DNA from: QWQI01 sp964608915 | GTDB lineage: Bacteria > Planctomycetota > Planctomycetia > Isosphaerales > Isosphaeraceae | Reading direction: 5' to 3' | DNA: 64,000 bases | NCBI GenBank assembly: GCA_964608915.1 | Contig: CAZSQA010000001.1 | Location: 242,160-306,159 of the forward strand | Part shown: in pieces, positions 54,622 through 64,000 of the stretch | Position numbering within the stretch: the stretch's first letter is position 1 | How the letters are laid out: every line of letters begins with the position of its first letter | Position numbers and translations under genes: made by a program | The notes under the pieces: generated by a model | Told to the model about the DNA's origin: nothing | The model's database searches: none | What the model saw: the letters and a program-made list of their open reading frames with translations, nothing else

Positions 54622-55338
54622 ATGCGGATCGCAAGTTCCATACGATCAGCCTCGCTGGCTTCGTTGTCGCTCAGCCTCGTGTTCGTGGCATCACTAGCCC
54701 TTGCGCAGGAAGCGAACGAAACGCCCCTTTTCAACGGTAAGGACCTTTCCGGCTGGACGATCCATATCCGCCACCCGGAAAAAGGCGCTGACCCTACGAA
54801 AGACCCGAACGGGATCTTCAAGGTCAAGGACGGCGTGATTCAAGTCAGCGGCCAGCATTTCGGCGGCATCACGACCGAAAAGGAATACGAAGACTATCAC
54901 CTGAAGCTCGACTTCAAGTGGGGCGACAAGAAATGGCCGCCCCGCGAGAAAGCCGTTCGCGACAGCGGCATTCTGTACCACTGCGTCGGCCCCGAAAAGG
55001 TCTGGACGAAGTCGGTGGAATGCCAGATTCAGGAGCACGACTGCGGCGATTTTTACATGGTCGAAGGCACTTCGGGCGTGATCGCCGGCAAGCGTGAGCC
55101 CCGCTACTCGAAGAATCTTAAAGACGCCGAAAAGCCGAACGGCGAGTGGAACACGGTCGAAGTCATCTGCAAGGGCGACACGGTCAAGCACATCGTCAAC
55201 GGCGTGCTCGTCGCCGAAGCCACGGGCCTGTCACTCGACAAGGACGGCAAAGTGCCCCTGACCAGGGGCAAAATCCTGCTGCAGAGCGAAGGCGCGGAAG
55301 TGTTCTATCGCAACATCACGATCAAGTCACTGAAGTGA
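54622..55338 (+). CDS. Secreted DUF1080 (3-keto-disaccharide hydrolase-like) protein
   Basis: A 238-residue single-domain protein from the ATG at 54622, with GGAGA about 12 bases upstream and a signal peptide ending ALAQEA. The DUF1080 core is present: TPLFNGKDLSGWTIH, then YEDYHLKLDFKWGD, DSGILYHCVGPEKVW and the closing EVFYRNITIKSLK. The fold binds or hydrolyses 3-keto-disaccharides in characterised relatives; a substrate cannot be assigned here. It stands alone, 118 bases before ubiX. Confidence 0.88.
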   Translation: MRIASSIRSASLASLSLSLVFVASLALAQEANETPLFNGKDLSGWTIHIRHPEKGADPTKDPNGIFKVKDGVIQVSGQHFGGITTEKEYEDYHLKLDFKWGDKKWPPREKAVRDSGILYHCVGPEKVWTKSVECQIQEHDCGDFYMVEGTSGVIAGKREPRYSKNLKDAEKPNGEWNTVEVICKGDTVKHIVNGVLVAEATGLSLDKDGKVPLTRGKILLQSEGAEVFYRNITIKSLK

Positions 55339-55456
55339 TTCGACTTGCGGCACGGGCGGATCGTTCGGTCCGCCCGCGCCTGCCTTGCCGATTCGGTTTA
55401 TTGGCTCATGTTAATTGAGTGGGCCTGATAACACTTGGTTTCTCCGCAGGACCGTC

Positions 55457-56029
55457 ATGAACGCCAAACGTCGGTTGATCGTCGGCATCAGCGGGGCCTC
55501 CGGCATTGACCTGGGCGTTCGGCTCCTCGAACTGCTCAAACCTACGGATATCGAAACGCACCTGATTCTGTCGAAGGCGGCGGACCTGACCCGGTCGCTC
55601 GAATCGAAATACGATACCGACACGATCCGGGCCCTGGCCGATGTCGTGCACGCCCCCGGCGACGTATCAGCCGCCATCTCCAGCGGCTCGTTCCGCACGA
55701 TGGGCATGATCATCGCCCCCTGCTCGGTGAAGACTCTGGCCGAGATCGCCCACGGCATCTCATCGGGCCTGATGAGCCGCGCTGCGGATGTCGTGCTCAA
55801 GGAGCGCCGCAGGCTCGTGCTGATGGTCCGCGAAACGCCGCTGAACCTTATTCACTTGCGGAACATGGTCGCCGTGACCGAAGCCGGGGCGATCGTCATG
55901 CCCCCCGTGCCGGCCTGGTACGTCGGCCCGACGAGCATGGACGAATACCTGACCCAGACCGCCGCCCGGGCGATCGATCTTTTCGACATCGAGATTCCTG
56001 AGTTGAAACGGTGGCGGGAATCGGAGTGA
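55457..56029 (+). CDS. ubiX: Flavin prenyltransferase UbiX
   Basis: A 190-residue protein of the UbiX/Pad1 family. The N-terminus RRLIVGISGASGIDLGVRLLELL is the FMN-binding Rossmann-like start. MGMIIAPCSVKTLAEIAHGI and the motif RRLVLMVRETPLNLIHL are diagnostic. UbiX attaches a prenyl group to FMN to make the cofactor of the UbiD decarboxylases, used in quinone and aromatic-acid metabolism. No ubiD is in this window. The frame begins at 55415, but the ATG at 55457 is the natural start. Confidence 0.93.
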   Translation: MNAKRRLIVGISGASGIDLGVRLLELLKPTDIETHLILSKAADLTRSLESKYDTDTIRALADVVHAPGDVSAAISSGSFRTMGMIIAPCSVKTLAEIAHGISSGLMSRAADVVLKERRRLVLMVRETPLNLIHLRNMVAVTEAGAIVMPPVPAWYVGPTSMDEYLTQTAARAIDLFDIEIPELKRWRESE

Positions 56030-56050
56030 ACCCGGTTTTGGCGAAATCGC

Positions 56051-57004
56051 TCAGGGGCGTGGAAGACTCGCCGGCACAGGCACTTCCGCCCCCTGACGGA
56101 TGATCGTCATGTCCACAGGCTGTTCGGTCGCCAGCACCGTGCGGCCTTTGAGTGCGGGCAGGATCTTGTCGATCGTGGCCAGCCAGAGCTCTCTCACCGT
56201 CGGGCCATAGCCCGTGCGTTGGGCTTGCCGCAAAAGCACGCTGAAGCCCTGGGCCTCAGCCTTCGCGGCGGCTCGGGCGGATTGTGCCGAAGTCTCGGCT
56301 TCAGCCAGAATTGCAGCCGTTTCGCCTGAGACGGCAAGTGATTCGGCATCAGCGGCCCGGTCCGCTTCAGCGACCGACCGTGCCCCCTGGCTCACGGCTG
56401 CCTGGGCGTCTTCGAAATCGCGCCGAACTTCTTTCGGCGGAGTCAGTTCCACCCAGACCACGCCGACGATCCGGATCCCCAGAGCCTGCCGGTCGACCTG
56501 TTTCTGGACATTATCCCGCAACGTCCGGGCCAGCGTTTCTCGCCCCGGGCCCAGAGCCTCGGCGATCGTAACGCCGGAGAGCGTCGAAACGAGTGACGCT
56601 TCCGCCAGGGGCACCAGGCGGCTTTCGACCCGCTCCAGCCTCGTACGGGCGACCTCAAGCGGATCGATCACCCGATAGTCCAGCCGCACTGCGGCTTCCA
56701 GCAAATTCGCGTCGCCGGTGAGGAACTCGCTGGCCCTCTCGGCGATTCCGCCTTCGGCCAGCGGCTCAAGCCGGATCTGCAGGATCGATTCGGTCGGCAC
56801 GGCCCGCAATTCCGAAATCGGCCACGGCGGCACCCAGTGCATTCCTGGAGCCAGCAATTCCGGCCTAAGCGTGCCCAGCCGGAAAACGGCCCCTCGATGC
56901 CCCTGCGGGACAACGCGCAGGCCTGCCACGACGAAAGCCGCAACTGACAGAATAGCTGCCGCGAGAGTCAAAGTTCGCCACCCTGGCCGATGCTTCGAGA
57001 TCAT
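56051..57004 (-). CDS. HflK-like SPFH domain protein
   Basis: A 317-residue protein with one N-terminal membrane helix (LTLAAAILSVAAFVVAGLRV), then an SPFH domain (VVPQGHRGAVFRLGTLRPEL, LLAPGMHWVPPWPISELRAV) and a charged helical coiled coil (about residues 200-260). The pattern 'PGMHWVPPWPI' is typical of HflK. In E. coli HflK and HflC form a large cage on the outer face of the inner membrane around FtsH. It is the last gene of the operon with the P-type ATPase fusion, overlapping the HflC-like gene by an ATGA. Confidence 0.88.
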   Translation of the reverse strand: MISKHRPGWRTLTLAAAILSVAAFVVAGLRVVPQGHRGAVFRLGTLRPELLAPGMHWVPPWPISELRAVPTESILQIRLEPLAEGGIAERASEFLTGDANLLEAAVRLDYRVIDPLEVARTRLERVESRLVPLAEASLVSTLSGVTIAEALGPGRETLARTLRDNVQKQVDRQALGIRIVGVVWVELTPPKEVRRDFEDAQAAVSQGARSVAEADRAADAESLAVSGETAAILAEAETSAQSARAAAKAEAQGFSVLLRQAQRTGYGPTVRELWLATIDKILPALKGRTVLATEQPVDMTIIRQGAEVPVPASLPRP

Positions 57005-58001
57005 TTCGGCGGCTCCGGCACTTCCCGGCGCGGTGTCGGCACCAGTCCCGAAGGGCCGATCGGCTCAGGCGCGGGCCCAAGGTTCGGCGGCGGGGGCGAA
57101 TCGCCCTCGAAATCGACCGATGGCCCCTGCCAGAGCAGCTTCCAGAGCGGGCTGCCTGAAGAGAGAATCACGGTCGTCTTGTCGTCGGCCAAAGTCTTGT
57201 AGGTTTCGAGAGTTCGGACGAGTTCGTAGAGTTTCGGGTCCTGCGAATGGGCCTCGTTCAGAATGCCAAGCGCCTCGGCTTCGGCAGTGGACCGGATCGC
57301 TTCGGCCTCGGCCCGGGCTTTGGTCAAGGCCGTTTCCCGCTCTCGCTTCGATTTCGCCGTCACGGTGGCCGCTTTGGCCTGGGCTTCGGCCCGAATGCGG
57401 CTGGAGGTCTGGGCCCTTTCGGCCCGGATCTGCTCGAAAACAGCCGGGCGGATTTCGGTCGGATAGGAAATGCGGCGGATCATGACGGCCGCGATCTCGA
57501 CTCCGAACGACTCGGCCGCGCTGGCGTTGAGAGTCGTCATGACCTGATCGGCCAGGGCATCAGGCCCCGGGCGGTCGGCGGCCGTGGAGACGATCGCGGC
57601 CATCGGCTGGCGCGCGACGGCCTCGACGATGGCCGAAGTCGCCCGCTCCGCCAGCCGGCTTTCGACTTCGACCGGTCCGGCGGCCGATTCGACGAACCGG
57701 CGCGCGTCCTTCACTCGCCACACCAGCGAAAGGCCGACTTCCAGATTCTTCTTGTCCGCCGTAAGGGCTTCCGAAGGCGGCAGTTCCGCCAGGCGGCCCC
57801 GCCGGTCGACACGCACCAGCCCCTGCCAGGGCGCTTTGAACTTCAGCCCCGCCGGGCTGGCCGAGCCCCCCACGACGCGAACGACACGCCCGAATTGTGT
57901 CACCAGCACTTCTTCCGTCTCTCCGCAGACGAAAACGCTGGCCACGGCCAGTGCGGCGACGATACCGAAAATCACCAGCCTGCGGACGCTTCGGGGCATT
58001 T

Positions 58002-58005
<4 letters not shown>
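57001..58005 (-). CDS. HflC-like SPFH domain protein
   Basis: A 334-residue protein: membrane helix (VIFGIVAALAVASVFVCG), SPFH domain (EEVLVTQFGRVVRVVGG, SPAGLKFKAPWQGLVRVDRRG), a charged helical coiled coil (about residues 195-265), and a Pro/Gly-rich tail. It has the HflC signature 'VTQFGRxVR...AGLKFKAPWQ' and a GGAGA ribosome-binding stretch eight bases before the ATG. It overlaps the P-type ATPase fusion gene upstream by an ATGA, so translation is probably coupled. Confidence 0.88.
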
Positions 58006-61262
<3,257 letters not shown>

Positions 61263-61370
61263 GTTTCAGGTGTCGCGTGGGCCGGGAAGAAGCTCAGCAG
61301 GCCCGGAATCAGGTGCGTTCGCAGAAGGTGCGTCGCAAAAGCCAAAAGGCCCGGACTTCGCAAGTTCACC

Positions 61371-61399
61371 AATATACCGTATTGCAGCCCTCATGCCAA
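61371..61399 (-). promoter_or_regulatory. Candidate promoter of the metal-ATPase/SPFH operon
   Basis: Minus strand TTGGCA (61399-61394), 17-base spacer, TATATT (61376-61371): 5 of 6 in both hexamers. It lies about 110 bases upstream of the ATG at 61262. This position is inside the hypothetical minus-strand frame 61366-61755, which argues against that frame being a gene. Confidence 0.55.
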
Positions 61400-61674
61400 A
61401 TTGACGGAATGGTGCCGGGAACTCGATCCCAAGGGAGGCGTTCGACTTGGAGCGATGCCAGCATCGTGAGCGCCTGGTCGATCGTGCCCCCGTTCCAGCG
61501 TCCAGCGATTGGCCCGAAGAGCGGAATTCGGAACTTGCTTTTACCTCGAATTAAGGCGATGAAACGACGCCCAAATCGAATATCTTCCGCGGAATCGCCA
61601 CACGCCACCATTCCATCGCGGTTGCCGCATCCGTTGCAAGACTGCACCGGGTGGTTCGACATAAATCCCGCCCC

Positions 61675-61703
61675 TTGTGCGGATTGAGCGAAGAGCTGAT
61701 AAT
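61675..61703 (+). promoter_or_regulatory. Candidate promoter of the AraC-family gene
   Basis: TTGTGC (61675-61680), 17 bases, GATAAT (61698-61703), 68 bases before the ATG. The -10 is 5 of 6; the -35 only 3 of 6. The divergent arrangement with the metal-ATPase promoter 270 bases away leaves room for shared regulation. Confidence 0.35.
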
Positions 61704-61770
61704 CTGAACTTCTCAGACCGATTTCGAACCGATTCGCGAACTCCGGCTGAACCATTCAGGATCCCATTCG

Positions 61771-62757
61771 ATGTCCGACATATCCACGGGATACCTGCAA
61801 AAATTTCCGATACTTCATACGACGGACCTGGATCTGTCTCGCAGCATTATGGGCGGGCATTATTGCAAGCACGACGTTCAGCCGAAAGGTCGGACGCCGT
61901 TCGAGTCGCACGTCAACGCCGTGCATATCGGCAATGCCCGTATCACTTACGTGGATTGCGGATCGCCCCTGTTGATCCGGACCCTTTCGCCGCCTCATGT
62001 GAACACGATTTTCATGCCAGAGGCCGGTGGTTGCGACTTCGAAGTCAGCGGCTTGCGTTCGAGTGCCGATAGCGGCCAGGGGGTTTTCGTCGGCGGTGCT
62101 TCGGAACTGAAAATGGACGCCAGCCCGATTCGCCTGCTTTCGATCGAATTTCCGCACGCTCTGGTTTCCGAATCGATCACCAGTCGCGGGATCGATCGCA
62201 TCACGACCGAAATCGACCTGAATTCCGGGCCGGGAGCGTCGCTGCGTTCTCTATGCCGGTGGACCGCAAGCGAACTCGACCGGACTGATTCGCGCCTGCG
62301 CAACGGAGGGGCGGATCATCATCTTGCGATGACGCTCTTTTCGATGTACATGGACTGCCTTGCCCCCGCGCTGCCACGCAAGATCGAAAAATCGTTAGGC
62401 CGAATGGCGTTCGATGAGCTGGAAGCATTTATCGACAGCCGGCTGACGGAAACCGTCAGCACTGAATCACTGGCCCGGATGACTGGCGTCTCGCCGCGCA
62501 CTATTCAACTCGCATTCCGCGAATTCCGGAACTGCACTCCCAGCGAATTCGTTCGCCAGCGCCGGCTGGACAAAGTACACGAGATTTTGGCTTCCGGCGA
62601 TCTCACTTCCACGATCACGGCCCTCGCCATGACATACGGCTTTTACCATGCGGGACGATTCTCCCGCTCCTATTTCCTGAGATTCGGCGAAAGTCCGAGC
62701 GAAACATTACGCGGCTCGAAGCGTTTTGACGGCCATTGTCCGATCTCGAACGTCTGA
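61771..62757 (+). CDS. AraC/XylS-family transcriptional regulator
   Basis: A 328-residue protein. Residues about 10-180 form a ligand-binding region of the AraC-binding-like type (HYCKHDVQPKGRTPFESHVNA...FMPEAGGCDFEVSG). Residues about 225-310 contain two helix-turn-helix motifs of the AraC family (AFIDSRLTETVSTESLARMTGV, TALAMTYGFYHAGRFSRSYFL, FGESPSETLRG). AraC proteins usually activate nearby genes in response to a small molecule. The divergent neighbour is the metal-ATPase/SPFH operon; a regulatory link is possible but not shown. Confidence 0.9.
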   Translation: MSDISTGYLQKFPILHTTDLDLSRSIMGGHYCKHDVQPKGRTPFESHVNAVHIGNARITYVDCGSPLLIRTLSPPHVNTIFMPEAGGCDFEVSGLRSSADSGQGVFVGGASELKMDASPIRLLSIEFPHALVSESITSRGIDRITTEIDLNSGPGASLRSLCRWTASELDRTDSRLRNGGADHHLAMTLFSMYMDCLAPALPRKIEKSLGRMAFDELEAFIDSRLTETVSTESLARMTGVSPRTIQLAFREFRNCTPSEFVRQRRLDKVHEILASGDLTSTITALAMTYGFYHAGRFSRSYFLRFGESPSETLRGSKRFDGHCPISNV

Positions 62758-63235
62758 CGGCTGCCTTCGGAATCGCTCCGAAGCCCTGACCGGGGCGATT
62801 CCGGTTTCATCGCAAACGAACATTCCCGAACGGAACGTCACGAAAGCGAGCCGGGATCGACCGAATTCAACGGGATTCGTCCCGGCGGTATGATCGATCT
62901 GCCCCCAAAGTGCAACTTCGAGCCTGGGCGAATGACGCCAGCGGCTCGATCGCATCAGACTACGTCACTCCTCTATTTCGTTTTTTGGATACGCGGCTTG
63001 CGCAAACTGCATATCCTCCCGGAAGAACGAATCTTATGATTTCTTCGGTAGTCCTCTCATCCGACTGAATCATGTGACGAAATCCGAACAGATTCAGCTC
63101 TCGTCGGGGAGTGAGGCCTTCCGTATTCATTTTCGGCCAATTTTCCGAGATTCCTATCCGGAAATCCCGAAATGAGCGAATCTCTGCCGATCGCGGCACG
63201 AATACATCACGAATATCGACCAGGAGTTTTCGGCT
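62758..63235. other. Intergenic region with a hairpin
   Basis: About 480 bases after the AraC-family gene. It holds the hairpin at 62768-62803 near its start and the upstream region of the FG-GAP gene. No ORF with a domain is visible; the minus-strand frames in it are low-complexity shadows. Confidence 0.45.
62768..62803 (+). terminator. Hairpin after the AraC-family gene
   Basis: CGGAATCGC and GCGATTCCG are perfect 9-bp arms 18 bases apart, beginning ten bases after the stop. No T-run follows directly. It may be a factor-assisted terminator. Confidence 0.45.
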
Positions 63236-63979
63236 ATGTCACGATTGATCAAGAAACGCCGTTCGTTCTTCGCCACCATCGAAACGATGGAGCGGCGTCA
63301 GGTCCTGTCGACCGTTCCCGTGCTGATGACCGACGGCAGCCTGGCCAGCCAGCCCACCTGGGGACAGACCCCCACCCCCGAGGATGATCTGCCAAATGCC
63401 GTAAACTCGTTCTTCCAACCCGAGAGCGTCATCACCAGCGATATCTACGGCAACCCGATCGATTTCAACAAGGACGGCTACGCCGACCTCCTCGAAACCG
63501 GCCAGGCCGATGAATTTATCGGATACGGCACGCAAGCGGACATGCTCCAGGCCGCGAGCCAGGGAACGTTCGGCAAGGTCGCCTTCGGCGGCCCCAACGG
63601 CCCGGTCTTTTCCGACAAGGGGGGCAAAGCAGTCGGTTCGGTGATTTTTCAAGCGATTGGAGATCTCATGGCCGTCGCCGATCTGAACGGCGATGGCTAT
63701 CAGGACATCCTCACGAACAAGTCGAATAGCCCTGTCGCTGGCACTGGCTTTCACATGGCTCAATGGATTTACCAGCCCCAGCAGCAGACTTTCACCCAGG
63801 TCAATCTCCCCTCGAGCATCAACGGTTGGGCGAACAAGACCGGTCAGATGACCCTCGGTGACGTCACCGGCGACGGCGTGCCCGACCTGGTCTCACAGAA
63901 CTTTTCCACCACCAATGTGCCAGATCCGCAAAACAGTAGCTTCTTTGTTAGGACTTACGCGATACCATCCAACCGATAG
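63236..63979 (+). CDS. FG-GAP/VCBS-repeat protein with LEPR-XLL-like N-terminus, possibly broken
   Basis: A 247-residue protein. The N-terminus ATIETMERRQVLSTVP is another LEPR-XLL-type signature. Later calcium-binding-like FG-GAP repeats appear: DFNKDGYADLLE, ADLNGDGYQDILTNK and GDVTGDGVPDLVSQN. These repeats in larger proteins form beta-propellers at the cell surface. A complete protein would normally have more repeats, and the stop lies 21 bases before the window edge, inside an inverted repeat, so the frame may be truncated or broken at a contig end. Check with sequence beyond the window. Confidence 0.7.
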   Translation: MSRLIKKRRSFFATIETMERRQVLSTVPVLMTDGSLASQPTWGQTPTPEDDLPNAVNSFFQPESVITSDIYGNPIDFNKDGYADLLETGQADEFIGYGTQADMLQAASQGTFGKVAFGGPNGPVFSDKGGKAVGSVIFQAIGDLMAVADLNGDGYQDILTNKSNSPVAGTGFHMAQWIYQPQQQTFTQVNLPSSINGWANKTGQMTLGDVTGDGVPDLVSQNFSTTNVPDPQNSSFFVRTYAIPSNR

Positions 63980-63990
63980 GCTGGTTGGAT
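63967..63990. repeat. Inverted repeat at the window edge
   Basis: ATCCAACC (63967-63974) and GGTTGGAT (63983-63990) are perfect arms separated by eight bases; the stop codon of the FG-GAP gene lies in the loop. It may be a real hairpin or an assembly artefact near a contig end. Confidence 0.5.
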
Positions 63991-64000
63991 TCGATAATTC

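Noticed and set aside
61366..61755. Minus-strand 129-codon frame upstream of the metal-ATPase gene
   Set aside because: No domain beyond a chance CxxC, no ribosome-binding site, and the best promoter of the operon lies within its 3' end.

Overview
The window looks like chromosomal DNA from a planctomycete, most likely of the Gemmata/Zavarzinella side of the phylum (genus is a guess). The markers are planctomycete hallmark families: a PSCyt1/DUF1549/DUF1553 protein paired with a DUF1501 protein, several DUF1080 (3-keto-disaccharide hydrolase) proteins, a secreted Gfo/Idh/MocA oxidoreductase, a PEP-CTERM protein, two proteins with a LEPR-XLL-like N-terminal motif, and many secreted proteins of unknown function. 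There is one 100-N assembly gap (22498-22597). No rRNA or CRISPR array is present. Two tRNA-Val genes are.

Layout. 1-7 kb: small membrane and secreted proteins, a right-handed beta-helix protein, a PEP-CTERM metalloprotease-like protein, a hemolysin III family protein. 7-11 kb: secreted alpha/beta hydrolase, twin-DUF1080 protein and oxidoreductase, all on the minus strand, a carbohydrate-degradation style set. 11.2-15.4 kb: an accessory patch with an HExxH protein, a nitrilase-family enzyme between REP-like repeats, an IS remnant and two SUKH immunity-type proteins. 15.4-20 kb: a CE1-type esterase and a 1072-residue fusion of two amidohydrolases. 20.4-27.3 kb: a tandemly duplicated cassette of an SnoaL-like protein plus a Gly/Asn-rich TPR protein, with the assembly gap inside the first copy.

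28.5-38.7 kb (minus strand): a respiratory complex III operon. Order is Rieske protein with a long repetitive N-terminus, b6-type cytochrome b, a C-terminal cytochrome b subunit, a 1198-residue octaheme cytochrome c with a coiled coil, then two proteins that carry an H...CxxHxxM copper-site pattern and may be its soluble electron acceptors. A terminator (38761-38794) and a candidate sigma-70 promoter (38700-38728) bound it upstream. 39.2-43.2 kb: the DUF1501 and DUF1549/1553 pair.

43.7-55.4 kb: a LEPR-XLL-like protein, VOC protein, two tRNA-Val genes around a large secreted protein, a Tat cluster with two TatA-like proteins and a 52-residue membrane protein, GTP cyclohydrolase I, an MmpL/RND transporter and another DUF1080 protein. 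55.4-61.3 kb: flavin prenyltransferase UbiX, then a tightly overlapping three-gene operon encoding a heavy-metal P-type ATPase fused to an HflK-like SPFH domain, followed by separate HflC-like and HflK-like proteins. This is the most unusual system in the window: a metal pump covalently joined to one part of what is probably an SPFH cage or microdomain. 61.7-64 kb: an AraC-family regulator transcribed divergently from that operon, then an FG-GAP/VCBS protein at the window edge.
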